Shown: in pieces, positions 39,915-48,140 of the stretch
Layout of the letters: each line of letters starts with the position of its first letter
How positions within the stretch are numbered: position 1 is the first letter of the stretch
DNA from: Faecalicatena contorta
GTDB lineage: Bacteria > Bacillota > Clostridia > Lachnospirales > Lachnospiraceae
Assembly: GCF_039521745.1 (NCBI RefSeq)
Contig: NZ_BAAACT010000005.1
Length of the DNA stretch: 64,000 bases
Strand: one strand, 5' to 3'
The notes under the pieces: generated by a model
Databases searched by the model: none
The model's input: the letters and a program-made list of their open reading frames with translations, nothing else
What the model was told of the DNA's origin: nothing
Made by a program: the position numbers and the translations under genes

Positions 39915-41862
39915 CTGCCTTCCCTCCTGGCACCGTAATCTTCACTCGAATACCGCCTCCGTCCCGCTGTTCGATACTTACCCCATATGCCGGGCCAAAT
40001 TGCTGCCGGATACGTTCGTTAAGGTTCACCAGTCCTTTTTGCTTGTATCCATTCGCTGGCGCCCCTCCTTTGCTATTCAGCATATTCTGAATTTCCTTTA
40101 ACCGTTCAGCCTCGACGCCATCGCCGTTGTCTTCAATGTAAAATTCACACACCTTATTTTTCAGCTTTAGCTGAAAATCCACCCCGCAGGGGCATGAGAT
40201 ACGGGGTGCCCTTGGGGATACCTTATTTTTCAGCTTTGCTGAGAACCCGCCCGCAGGGCTTGCGTTACAAAATGCCCTTGGGTATATATCTTCTTTTATG
40301 ATATCATAAATACAGATATGAACTGCTTTTGTAGTTTTTTCCATCCCATGCTTGATGGCATTTTCTACAGGAAGCTGTAATGTAAACACCGGAACCAGCA
40401 TATCCAGAGCCTTATCCGAGAGTTTAATCTCCAGGCTGATCTTATCACCAAACCGGTATTTTTGAATGTCCATATAATCCCGGACAATTCTGACTTCTTC
40501 GGATACCTTCACAATGCTCTTGCTGTTGTTAAGACTGTATCTTAAAATCCCGCTTAGTGCATTGTTGATCTCCTCGATTTCCAGCACATTATTCTCAATT
40601 GCAATTCCGCTGATCGTCTGCAAAGTATTATATAAAAAATGCGGGTCTAACTGCGCCTGCAGAGCCTCTAATTTGGCCTGCTTTTCCTGAATCTGGCTTT
40701 GATATTCCGATTCGATCAGGGTATTGATTCTCAGATTCATTTTCTCAAAGCTGGAATAAAGGGTTCCCACTTCATCGCTTCTCTTTGCCAGCAGCGGCTC
40801 CTCGTAGCTTTCCCCCTGCTTATAATGCCGCATGGTACCTGCAAGATTCTCTATCGGCTTCATAGTACGATTGATTATATAGTATAAAACCAGGATTCCC
40901 AGGCCGAATATCATAAGCACAAGTATGCAGTTGCTGATAAACTGTGTTTTAATCCCTTTCATAATCTGGTCTTCCGGCACAATCTTTACCATTGTCCAGC
41001 CTTCATTTTGGGATTTATCCGCGATTACAATGCATTTTTTATTATCGATCTTCTGTCTGAACCAATATCCGGATTCGTCATGAATACTGACTGCATCCTT
41101 CAAGCTGTTCAGCGCTTTCTCCTCCCGCTCTTCGCTGTCATAGATTAACTGAAGGTCATTATCAAATATTAATAACTCCTCCTCCTCGCTGTTAAACTGT
41201 CTGTAAAGTGTATCGAGCCTGCTCTTATTGATATTTACGGAGATGACAAAATAATAATCGTCATTCTTTAAAGGATACTGTATATATCTGGAAAAGCAAA
41301 TGATATCTTTCTTTTCGTACCGGATTTCTTTTGACACCGTTACCGCCAATGCATTACTCGTTTCCGCCGCAGTATACCAGGGCATCTCTTCCAGATCATG
41401 ACCGTTTAAAATGTACAGCGTATTCTCCGTTGATTTAATAGGAATATGGTTAAATGAAACTTCGTCCATTATATAAAATTTGTTTGATGCACTGGAATAT
41501 AAATAAATACTGTCGATATCGCTTGCCGAATTATATTTACTTGCAAGAATATTGTATATCTGGTTATCTTCGCTGACCGATTCCTCGCCGCCGCTTTCCC
41601 AGAATATTTTATCATAAAACATTTCTTTTGATGCAACAGATAAATCATCCACGATCCCGGAAAAGTAATTTGTGTTTGCCTGATGTAATATCTGCATATT
41701 ATTTGATATAATTTCTTCTTCTCTGGAATGATACATGTACAGATACATTAGACAGACCGTGATGATCTGTATGAAACAGATGATTCCTATTACGAAAATA
41801 ATCTGGTTGACTAATTTGCCTTTGATTAAACGGAGATACAGCTCCTTGGCTTTGCTTAACAT
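39889..41862 (-). CDS. YesM-type sensor histidine kinase with tandem in-frame repeat insertions
   Basis: The 657-residue kinase has two membrane helices (about 19-42 and 300-325) around an extracellular sensor domain, then HAMP, a His-kinase domain with LDPHFLYNTLQTISGIA and an HATPase domain. Between VHICIYDIIKED and VCEFYIEDNGDGVEAERL, that is inside the ATP-binding domain before the G-box, two family A elements are inserted in tandem and in frame (about 45 residues: YPRAFCNASPAGGFSAKLK and SPRAPRISCPCGVDFQLKLK). In relatives these two segments are contiguous beta strands, so the extra residues form an added loop next to the ATP site. ATG at 41862 follows AGGAGGTGAGGTC. Confidence 0.9.
   Translation of the reverse strand: MLSKAKELYLRLIKGKLVNQIIFVIGIICFIQIITVCLMYLYMYHSREEEIISNNMQILHQANTNYFSGIVDDLSVASKEMFYDKIFWESGGEESVSEDNQIYNILASKYNSASDIDSIYLYSSASNKFYIMDEVSFNHIPIKSTENTLYILNGHDLEEMPWYTAAETSNALAVTVSKEIRYEKKDIICFSRYIQYPLKNDDYYFVISVNINKSRLDTLYRQFNSEEEELLIFDNDLQLIYDSEEREEKALNSLKDAVSIHDESGYWFRQKIDNKKCIVIADKSQNEGWTMVKIVPEDQIMKGIKTQFISNCILVLMIFGLGILVLYYIINRTMKPIENLAGTMRHYKQGESYEEPLLAKRSDEVGTLYSSFEKMNLRINTLIESEYQSQIQEKQAKLEALQAQLDPHFLYNTLQTISGIAIENNVLEIEEINNALSGILRYSLNNSKSIVKVSEEVRIVRDYMDIQKYRFGDKISLEIKLSDKALDMLVPVFTLQLPVENAIKHGMEKTTKAVHICIYDIIKEDIYPRAFCNASPAGGFSAKLKNKVSPRAPRISCPCGVDFQLKLKNKVCEFYIEDNGDGVEAERLKEIQNMLNSKGGAPANGYKQKGLVNLNERIRQQFGPAYGVSIEQRDGGGIRVKITVPGGKADAESSNCR
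40151..40286 (-). repeat. Tandem pair of family A in-frame palindromic elements inside the histidine kinase
   Basis: Copy 1 covers about 40151-40220 and copy 2 about 40221-40286 on the plus strand. Each consists of TTTTTCAGCTTT(A)GCTGA, a CCGCAGGG hairpin and a TGCCCTTGGGTATA-like end. Copy 2 is 3 bp shorter and more diverged, and both keep the kinase reading frame. Confidence 0.88.
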
Positions 41863-42007
41863 GACCTCACCTCCTGTGGATCTCTGAATCATATTTTAGC
41901 AGAAAACTTTTTGAAAAGCGAGTCTGGGGGAAAACGATATTTTAGCATTGAGTTTCTAACTTTAAAATGTTAAACTCCTTTTGAGAAGGTAAAAGGAGCT
42001 GGTGTCA

Positions 42008-42133
42008 ATGGTTACATATAGCGATTTATTCACTTTTGTAATTATGATTTGTGCGATAATAGCTCTTGTTGTTAACATCTTTAAACGTAAAAAGCAGCGC
42101 CCTCGGTCTGGTAAACTAAGGCGCTGCTTTTAG
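42008..42133 (+). CDS. Small hydrophobic type I toxin, holin-like
   Basis: The 41-residue peptide begins MVTYSDLFTFVIMICAIIAL and continues with one membrane helix to about residue 24, then a basic tail KRKKQRPRSGKLRRCF. This matches the layout of Firmicutes holin-like type I toxins (TxpA/BsrG type). It has a strong ribosome site AAAAGGAGCT seven bases before the ATG. Its last 14 codons and stop lie in a strong hairpin (42089-42131) that ends the message, and a promoter-like sequence on the opposite strand points back at it. Confidence 0.75.
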   Translation: MVTYSDLFTFVIMICAIIALVVNIFKRKKQRPRSGKLRRCF

Positions 42134-42185
42134 AGCTGATACTTACCGGCAGCCAGGTGTGTGCTGGCTTTCGGCTCTCTTGTTA
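42085..42185 (-). ncRNA. Candidate antisense antitoxin RNA
   Basis: On the minus strand TTGACA (42221-42216) and TATAAT (42196-42191), both perfect hexamers, are spaced by 19 bp. Transcription from about 42185 would run leftward through the shared hairpin at 42089-42131, producing about 100 nt complementary to the 3' end of the toxin mRNA. Toxin and antitoxin RNAs overlapping at their 3' ends is the known TxpA/RatA and BsrG/SR4 layout. The exact ends are estimates. Confidence 0.55.
42089..42131. terminator. Bidirectional terminator shared by toxin and antisense RNA
   Basis: AAAAGCAGCGCC and GGCGCTGCTTTT are perfect 12-bp arms, with A and T runs on both sides so that it can work on both strands. 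The loop is 18 nt. The arm forms part of the toxin coding sequence. Confidence 0.75.
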
Positions 42186-42190
42186 AGTAT

Positions 42191-42221
42191 ATTATAGTCA
42201 ATATATAACGGATTCTGTCAA
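42191..42221 (-). promoter_or_regulatory. Promoter for the candidate antisense RNA
   Basis: Perfect TTGACA and TATAAT hexamers on the minus strand are separated by 19 bp, which is longer than the optimum. Confidence 0.55.
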
Positions 42222-42300
42222 TTATATATCTTCCGACCATTCCAAACCACCCGCACCGTGGATGAATGAAGGAGAATATAGCTTTTACGAGGTTATTAAA

Positions 42301-43080
42301 ATGTTGAAGATTATTATTTCACCTGCTAAAAAAATGAATCTTATAGATGAATTTAGTTTTAAGCTTACGGATCCGGTTTTTCTGGAGGAAACCGGATATT
42401 TACATACTCTTTTGAAGGAGATGGCACTGGAAGAACTGCAGACATTGTGGCATTGCAGCGACAGGCTTGCCAAACAGAATTATGAACGTCTTCATTCTTT
42501 CTCTCCGAATCGTGCTTCCAGCCCTGCACTGCTTGCTTACGAAGGAATCCAGTATCAGTATATGGCTCCACAGGTTTTTTCGGATTCGCAGTGGGATTAT
42601 GTTTCTGAGCATCTTTATATTTTATCTGGGTTCTATGGAATTCTGAAGCCTGCCGACCGGGTGATCCCTTACCGCCTTGAGATGCAGGCTAAATTGGAAA
42701 CAGAGGAGGCACGGGATCTTTATCGGTTCTGGGGCAGCAGGATGTATGACTTATTGACCGGGAAAGACGGGGAATCTGATGCTGTTCAGATCCTCAATCT
42801 GGCTTCTGCCGAATATAGTAAAACAATTTTGCCATACGTCAGAACACCGCATTCTCAGGTAACCTGTATTTTCGGTGAGAATATAAACGGGAAAGTTAAG
42901 ATGAAAGGAACTCAGGCAAAAATAGCGCGCGGGGAGATGGTCCGCTGGATGTCTGAACGGTACATCGAAGATATCACCGAGATACGCGGGTTTGATCGTT
43001 TGAATTATCGTTTTCATCCGGAATTCTCCTCGGAGACGGAGTATGTTTTCCTGAAGAATCCGATGCCGCCAGGCCGATGA
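42301..43080 (+). CDS. yaaA: YaaA-family peroxide stress protein
   Basis: YaaA limits free iron and oxidative DNA damage and binds DNA. The 259-residue protein begins MLKIIISPAKKMNLIDEF, the family signature, and has LSGFYGILKPADRVIPYRLEM near the middle and ARGEMVRWMSERYIED toward the end. The length is normal. The ATG at 42301 is preferred over 42262 because the family starts at MLKIIISPAK. Confidence 0.93.
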   Translation: MLKIIISPAKKMNLIDEFSFKLTDPVFLEETGYLHTLLKEMALEELQTLWHCSDRLAKQNYERLHSFSPNRASSPALLAYEGIQYQYMAPQVFSDSQWDYVSEHLYILSGFYGILKPADRVIPYRLEMQAKLETEEARDLYRFWGSRMYDLLTGKDGESDAVQILNLASAEYSKTILPYVRTPHSQVTCIFGENINGKVKMKGTQAKIARGEMVRWMSERYIEDITEIRGFDRLNYRFHPEFSSETEYVFLKNPMPPGR

Positions 43081-43114
43081 TCTGAACCTTTTTCATATTC
43101 TTTGCCGCCACTTT

Positions 43115-43137
43115 GCAAAGGGGTCTGACCCCTTTTG
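43115..43137. repeat. Family B palindrome between yaaA and the cyclase gene
   Basis: GCAAAGGGGTC and GACCCCTTTTG flank a single T, one mismatch from the copy at 28869. It lies between two convergent genes and may serve as a bidirectional terminator (TTTTG on the plus strand). Confidence 0.8.
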
Positions 43138-43160
43138 TTTGTATTTGCATTTTTCATAAC

Positions 43161-43742
43161 TCATAAGTCACTGCCTTCTATCAGCACGGCCCGGCACGGG
43201 GCTCCGTCGCATCCCCCCAGCTTTAACGGCTGGGCGCACAGAAAGTATTCGCCGCACTCCACGTCTGACAGATACAGGCCTTCCAGTATGGCCATTCCTG
43301 CACCCAGCAGGGTTTTATGCACTCCGGCCGGCGAATCTTCCGGGCCCACGGTCAGGCTTTCTACACCTGTCAGCTCCATGCCCGCCTGCGCAAATACTCT
43401 GGCTGCATCCTCCGTGAAGACAACACGGCCTTTCCATAATACCTTTTTCTCTTTCCCTGCTATGATCCTGCAAGCCTGCTCTGCGTCCAGTATGCCGTCA
43501 AATTCTACCACACTGCACGGCCCCATAACCTGCTTCAGCGGCAGCTCATCAACCGCCCTGCCCTCATCCAGAAAATGCCTGGGGGCATCCATATGGGTTC
43601 CGTTGTGTGTACACATTTTCAGGTATGTGAGATTGCACCCATCTCCGTTTCTCACCTGCATCAGACGCTCACATTCAGGCGCCGGGTCTCCGGGATATAC
43701 GGCAGAGCCGAATAATTCTCTCGAAATATCATAGAACTTCAT
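43161..43742 (-). CDS. Cyclase-family metal-dependent hydrolase (kynurenine formamidase-like)
   Basis: The 193-residue protein has the signature HNGTHMDAPRHFLDEG (metal-binding HxGTHxDxPxH) and an N-terminal YDISRELFGSAVYPGDP. Members hydrolyse cyclic amides or formamides. The usual downstream tryptophan genes are absent, so the substrate is unknown. Its ATG overlaps the YaiI stop (ATGA), showing coupling. Confidence 0.88.
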   Translation of the reverse strand: MKFYDISRELFGSAVYPGDPAPECERLMQVRNGDGCNLTYLKMCTHNGTHMDAPRHFLDEGRAVDELPLKQVMGPCSVVEFDGILDAEQACRIIAGKEKKVLWKGRVVFTEDAARVFAQAGMELTGVESLTVGPEDSPAGVHKTLLGAGMAILEGLYLSDVECGEYFLCAQPLKLGGCDGAPCRAVLIEGSDL

Positions 43743-44203
43743 TCTGTTTCTCCTGCCTCTCCCTTTTCTTCCAAAATCAGCCGTTTGAGGGACTCACGGA
43801 AGCGGTCATCATCCTCCTGCGTCCGCTTTTTAGGCCCTTTGAGATGATTTTTCCTGGTCTTTCTCCTGACCTCTTTGGCTATATGCCGTTCAAACATCAT
43901 CTGATCGATATTCTCCGCTGTATACCATTTTCCGCTCTGATGGATCGGAAATACGCCTTTTCCGAGGCACATGGAGGCCACACCGTAATCCTGCGTCACG
44001 ACAATATCTCCTTTTTCCGCCATAGTAACAATTTTAAAATCAGCGGAATCCGCGCCTTTTTCCACCGTTACAACCTGGCTGTAGTCTGAATGGAACAGGT
44101 GCGCCGTGTCACAGACCAAAGTGACCGGAATCTTATTCTGCCATGCTTCGGCTTCCACGATCCCGATCACCGGGCAGGCATCTGCATCTACTATAATCTT
44201 CAT
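43739..44203 (-). CDS. YaiI/YqxD-family (DUF188) protein
   Basis: The 154-residue product begins MKIIVDADACPVIGIVEAEA and has VEKGADSADFKIV and GDIVVTQDYGVASMCLGKG, the conserved acidic motifs of this PIN-like family. Function is unknown, with a nuclease-like fold suspected. ATG at 44203 lies one base after the radical SAM gene stop. Confidence 0.93.
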   Translation of the reverse strand: MKIIVDADACPVIGIVEAEAWQNKIPVTLVCDTAHLFHSDYSQVVTVEKGADSADFKIVTMAEKGDIVVTQDYGVASMCLGKGVFPIHQSGKWYTAENIDQMMFERHIAKEVRRKTRKNHLKGPKKRTQEDDDRFRESLKRLILEEKGEAGETE

Positions 44204-44204
44204 A

Positions 44205-45032
44205 TTAACAATTCCCCACGAATACATTTTTCAGATACTTACGCGCCGTTTCTGCAAGAAGGTACACCCGCCCTATATCCGTGGGCCCTCTGTCTTCCAT
44301 GTGATATCGTGGAAAGAAACGGGTTACATGCAGAGGAATCTCCCCGCCTAAAGATGCGATCCACTGCGCTTCCTCTTCCATTTCCTCCAGGCTGTCATTT
44401 TCTTCCGGCACAATCAGCGTTGTGATCTCTACATGGCAGGATTCTGCCGCACGCCGGATAAACGCCTTCACCGTCTCCAGATCGCCTCCCAGCTTCCTGT
44501 AAGAGTCCGCACGAAACCCCTTCAGGTCAATATTCATGGCATCCGTAAACGGCAGCAGCTCTTCCAGCACTTCCTGGGTTACCGAACCATTGGTGACAAG
44601 AACGTTCACCATCCCCGCTTCTCTCACAAGCCTTGCCGTATCCCGCACATACTCCCAGCCGACCAGCGGCTCATTGTAGGTGAACGCCACGCCGATATTG
44701 CCGGCATCTTTATACTCCAACGCTTTATAGGCAAGATCCTTTGGGGAGATATACAGTGTACCCCCAGCCGCCTCATCCGCCATGGATATCTCGTAATTTT
44801 GGCAGAAAGGGCACCGCAGGTTGCATCCATAGCTGCCCACCGATAAAATCCTGCTCCCCGGGCGGAACATTTTCAGCGGCTTTTTCTCGATTGGATCCAG
44901 GGCCATGGAGGTCACCAGCCCGTAGTTCCCGCATATGACCGTCCCATTTTCGTTCCTTCTGGCCCCGCAGATTCCGGTCTGCCCGGGCCTCAGACTGCAA
45001 TGGTGCATACATACCTGACAGACTTTATTCAT
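44205..45032 (-). CDS. amrS: AmmeMemoRadiSam system radical SAM enzyme
   Basis: The 275-residue enzyme has the radical SAM cluster motif GSYGCNLRCPFCQNYEIS (CxxxCxxC) and an N-terminal Cys-rich segment CQVCMHHCSLRPGQTGICG. These are features of the radical SAM member of the AmmeMemoRadiSam trio. The biochemical role is unknown. Its ATG at 45032 overlaps the Memo/AMMECR1 gene stop by 8 bp, so all members are encoded side by side. Confidence 0.92.
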   Translation of the reverse strand: MNKVCQVCMHHCSLRPGQTGICGARRNENGTVICGNYGLVTSMALDPIEKKPLKMFRPGSRILSVGSYGCNLRCPFCQNYEISMADEAAGGTLYISPKDLAYKALEYKDAGNIGVAFTYNEPLVGWEYVRDTARLVREAGMVNVLVTNGSVTQEVLEELLPFTDAMNIDLKGFRADSYRKLGGDLETVKAFIRRAAESCHVEITTLIVPEENDSLEEMEEEAQWIASLGGEIPLHVTRFFPRYHMEDRGPTDIGRVYLLAETARKYLKNVFVGNC

Positions 45033-46410
45033 GCCGTACCACCTCAAACCGCTCCAAGCGTACTTCTTCGTCTCTGCTGATGCCGGCCTTTCTCTTTGCG
45101 ATATCAATCTGCTCCTCCACCGTCTCCACGCCTTCCAGATTCGGAAGCAGAAGCCCCCGCTTATGCCCTTTTGAGACGATGACCCCATACCGTTTTACAT
45201 CCAGTTCATCCGGTGAATCCACCGGCTCTGTCTCTCCCATTACGTCCACGCTGATTACGAGCCTGTCCAGTTCTTCCGGCTCCACCGCAGGAAATCTGGG
45301 ATCCCTGGAGGAAGCACTGATTGCATTGTCTATGATTTCCTCCGCAAGTGAGCCGCGTACTGCCTGAATGGTCCCGATACACCCCCGCAGCTGCCCGTCT
45401 TCCTTAATAGAAACAAAAGCGCCGGCCCTCTGGCTGTACAGTTCCCGGGGCAGCCCTTTTGGCACCTGTATCTTTCTGCCTGTGCGCACATGTTCCTCTA
45501 TCGTCTGCCTCGCGAGCTGCACATAGGCATCTTCCTGACCCCGCTGTTCCAAAATCCTGGCCTTTTCCTCTGCCTCAAACTTTGCTTTAAACTTCCGCTC
45601 AGAATCCTGCCCGCAGGGCACATAAGCGCACACACCGTAGCCGACACCGAAAGGCCCCTCGTAAGAAAGCCGCTCTGCCACGACCGCCATTCCATCCAGA
45701 GCACCAGCCATAATTGTAAATGCCCGGTGTCCGCATTCTCCCGCATTTTCACAAAAGTCTTGGGAAAAATCCAGCAGTTCCTCAAATGCGCCTCTGCCCA
45801 TCACATCCATGATCCGGGTATCGTACTCCGGACCTTCCTTTTGATACCCATAAGGGCCGTCCTCCTTCAGCCGGTGTGACAGATCTCCGCTGGCAATCAG
45901 CACCGTCTTTTTGTCCAGGTGTTCTATGGTTTCGCCGATATACTGTCCCAGTTCATAATGTCTGATCAGCGGAAATCCCGAAAGCCCTATTCTTACCAAT
46001 TTGTATCCTGTCCAGTACTGGTTCACAAAATACAGGGGCACCATAGTCCCATGATCCAGGCGCTTATCCCGCTCTCCCAAGGTTCCTGCCGGCAGTTTCC
46101 AAGCCTTAGCCAGACTGCCCAGATAGTCTATGAACTCTGTATCATATGCAGCTTCCAGCTTCACCTGGCCTGCCCCAAACTGGCCAAAGTCCCCTTTGGC
46201 CCCCTTTCCGGGTGAAATATGAAAGTAATCCGCATACATGACCTGATGGGGTGAGATCAATACGATCGTCTCAGGCTGCAGCTCCCCGATCCGCCGCGCG
46301 ACCTTCCCATATGCATCCACCGTACTTTGAATCCTATGCTCCTCACCTCTGCCGATATCCGGTACGATCAGCGGTGGATGGGGAACCATAAATGCCGCCA
46401 TAATTCCCAT
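45025..46410 (-). CDS. Memo-AMMECR1 fusion protein of the AmmeMemoRadiSam system
   Basis: The 461-residue protein joins an N-terminal Memo/LigB-like domain (VPHPPLIVPDIGRGEEHRIQ; SPHQVMYADYFHIS; ASGDLSHRLKEDG, about 1-270) to a C-terminal AMMECR1 domain (about 285-461; GAFVSIKEDGQLRGCIGTIQ; SSRDPRFPAVEPEELDRLVI). In other bacteria these are often separate proteins A and B. The motif His residues are typical of the class III dioxygenase-like metal site. It is the first gene of a coupled operon with the radical SAM enzyme, YaiI and the cyclase. Confidence 0.92.
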   Translation of the reverse strand: MGIMAAFMVPHPPLIVPDIGRGEEHRIQSTVDAYGKVARRIGELQPETIVLISPHQVMYADYFHISPGKGAKGDFGQFGAGQVKLEAAYDTEFIDYLGSLAKAWKLPAGTLGERDKRLDHGTMVPLYFVNQYWTGYKLVRIGLSGFPLIRHYELGQYIGETIEHLDKKTVLIASGDLSHRLKEDGPYGYQKEGPEYDTRIMDVMGRGAFEELLDFSQDFCENAGECGHRAFTIMAGALDGMAVVAERLSYEGPFGVGYGVCAYVPCGQDSERKFKAKFEAEEKARILEQRGQEDAYVQLARQTIEEHVRTGRKIQVPKGLPRELYSQRAGAFVSIKEDGQLRGCIGTIQAVRGSLAEEIIDNAISASSRDPRFPAVEPEELDRLVISVDVMGETEPVDSPDELDVKRYGVIVSKGHKRGLLLPNLEGVETVEEQIDIAKRKAGISRDEEVRLERFEVVRHE

Positions 46411-46435
46411 AGCCTTCCCTCCTTCTGATTTGTCG

Positions 46436-46464
46436 TGACAATTCAGGCAGGTCTGAACTGTTTC
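46436..46464. repeat. Family C palindrome upstream of the AmmeMemoRadiSam genes
   Basis: GACAATTCA-GGCAGGTC-TGAACTGTTTC is an imperfect inverted repeat closely related to the one at 55575-55604. It lies in the short gap between the M20 gene and the Memo-AMMECR1 gene. Confidence 0.55.
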
Positions 46465-46503
46465 AATTTATCTGCTTTCTCTTTTTCCGATTCTATATCC
46501 CTA

Positions 46504-47814
46504 TTATTTCCCGGCCTTATCATCCCTAAAATCCCGCCATACCTGTTCCAGCCGCCCGGGCTCTCTCATCAGCATCCAGCCGCCAAGCGCCATGCACTCT
46601 GCCACGTACAGCATCCCTTTCTGCCCGATACTCATCCCTGCCTGGGCCGTTGTGGTCCAATGATGAAGCGGCGTACCTTTACACATCACCGCCGCACTGA
46701 GCATCACCGTGGGCACTGTGTGGCTCACATCCGATACGTCAGTTCCGATGTTCAGAAGTACCGGTTCCTCCTCCAGCGGCTCCAGCCCCGTAAAATAAAC
46801 GCCGTTATTTTGAAATCCTGCCGCTTCGCTTATCTTACGGGCAAACTCCAGCTCTTCCTCCGTATGCTCCGGAAGGGGAATCTGTTCCATAGCCTCGTAA
46901 AACAGTTCTGCCAGCGCCCGGTTCACCTTCATCTCTCTGTTGGAGGTCACAAGCTCAATCTCGACTCTCGTCCCCGTCATCAGAGCCGCCCCGCGTGCGC
47001 AGTCATCCACCCTGCGGGAAGCATCCTCCGTCCGGTCCCTGCGGCCGGAACGGATAAAATAATTGGTGGAGGCATAGTCAGGCACAATATTTGCCGGGCC
47101 GTCAGTATTTGTGTAGGTATAATGCATCCGGACATCCTCCGCCACATGCTCCCTCAAATAATTGACCCCCACATTCATCAGCTCCGCGGCATCCAGGGCA
47201 GAGCGCCCCAGTTCGGGGTGTTTGGCAGCATGGGCTGCCGTACCGTAAAACGCATAGTTCTTCACGTCCTGGGCCTGCCAGATATCGTAGCTTACCCGGT
47301 TTCTGTCAAAAGGGTGCCATGTGACAGCAGCGGACAGATCGTCAAAGACACCCGCCTCATTCATTTTGATTTTCCCGATGACAATCTCTTCGGCAGGACA
47401 GCCGTATACCCGAATCGTCCCCTCCACGCCCGCAGCTTCCATCTGTGCCTTCAGTGCACAGGCTGCTGCTGCGCAGGCCGTTCCCAGAAGATTATGTCCG
47501 CATCCATGCCCCGGACCGCCGTCGGTGCGGCACTCCCAGACCGGTTCCTGTCCAAGCCCCGGCAGTGCATCGTACTCCGCCAGATATCCGATGACCGGCT
47601 TACTGCTGCCCCACTGTGCTATAAAAGCAGTTTCGAATCCTGCGATCTTCCACTGAATGGAAAATCCCTGTTTTTCCAGAAAAGCGGCCAGCCGCCCGGA
47701 GGAATAGATCTCCTGCCCGGACAGTTCCGGATGGCGGAAAATATCATCCGCTGTCTGTATCATTTCCTCTTTATTCTGATCAAACCATACTTCCCATGCT
47801 TCTGTGCTTTTCAT
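46504..47814 (-). CDS. M20-family amidohydrolase, AbgB-like
   Basis: The 436-residue dizinc hydrolase has a metal-binding GYLAEYDALPGLGQEP and GGPGHGCGHNLLGTACAAAA, with later TAAHAAKHPELGRSALDAAE and GTDVSDVSHTVPTV. These match the p-aminobenzoyl-glutamate/indole-3-acetyl-amino-acid hydrolase branch. It probably cleaves an N-acyl amino acid or dipeptide. The ATG at 47814 follows AAGGGAGACAGA. The reading frame on the opposite strand is a shadow. Confidence 0.88.
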   Translation of the reverse strand: MKSTEAWEVWFDQNKEEMIQTADDIFRHPELSGQEIYSSGRLAAFLEKQGFSIQWKIAGFETAFIAQWGSSKPVIGYLAEYDALPGLGQEPVWECRTDGGPGHGCGHNLLGTACAAAACALKAQMEAAGVEGTIRVYGCPAEEIVIGKIKMNEAGVFDDLSAAVTWHPFDRNRVSYDIWQAQDVKNYAFYGTAAHAAKHPELGRSALDAAELMNVGVNYLREHVAEDVRMHYTYTNTDGPANIVPDYASTNYFIRSGRRDRTEDASRRVDDCARGAALMTGTRVEIELVTSNREMKVNRALAELFYEAMEQIPLPEHTEEELEFARKISEAAGFQNNGVYFTGLEPLEEEPVLLNIGTDVSDVSHTVPTVMLSAAVMCKGTPLHHWTTTAQAGMSIGQKGMLYVAECMALGGWMLMREPGRLEQVWRDFRDDKAGK

Positions 47815-47879
47815 TCTGTCTCCCTTGAGTGTGTCTTAAAATTGCTTGCTGCAAGATGTTGTCCCAGTTTGCGGGTTAT

Positions 47880-48059
47880 TTACTCCACAATGCTGTACTG
47901 CAGATATTCGTACAGCAGCCGGCTCCCTTCCCGAATCTCCGGCGGAAGAAGCGCCCGCGCAACCATCTTTGGCTCCGCAGCCGGGTCTGTCTCGTCAGTT
48001 CTTCTAAGCATTGCATAATCTCCGTCAATTTTCTCTACGATATAAAAACATTTCAGCAT
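47880..48059 (-). CDS. Small DUF3006-like protein
   Basis: This 59-residue gene begins MLKCFYIVEKIDGDYAMLRR and ends LLYEYLQYSIVE, with ALLPPEIREGSRLLY in between. A strand-rich pattern with GDYAMLR and LPxxxxEGxxL resembles DUF3006 proteins. The ATG at 48059 lies six bases after GAAGGAGGAAACA, an excellent ribosome site. It precedes the M20 gene in the same direction. Confidence 0.7.
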   Translation of the reverse strand: MLKCFYIVEKIDGDYAMLRRTDETDPAAEPKMVARALLPPEIREGSRLLYEYLQYSIVE

Positions 48060-48140
48060 TGTTTCCTCCTTCTGTTGTACGTTTCCCTTTAAGTCTATCC
48101 GAGCTGCTACAGGGACTTAACGTGATTTTTTGTTATTGTT

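Noticed and set aside
42008..42133. Reading the small peptide gene only as part of a terminator
   Set aside because: The strong ribosome site, the hydrophobic helix with basic tail and the opposing promoter make a coding toxin more likely than random sequence before a hairpin.
45600..45640. Possible extra family A element in the Memo-AMMECR1 gene (TGCCCTGCGGGCAGGATTCT)
   Set aside because: Only the short CCCTGCGGG core matches. The flanking TACCCAAGGGCA and TTTCAGC parts are missing and the frame differs, so it is probably chance.
46435..48018. Long open frame (527 codons) on the plus strand
   Set aside because: It lies opposite the M20 amidohydrolase gene, has His/Cys/Arg-rich low-complexity translation with no recognisable motif, and no ribosome site. 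It is a shadow frame.
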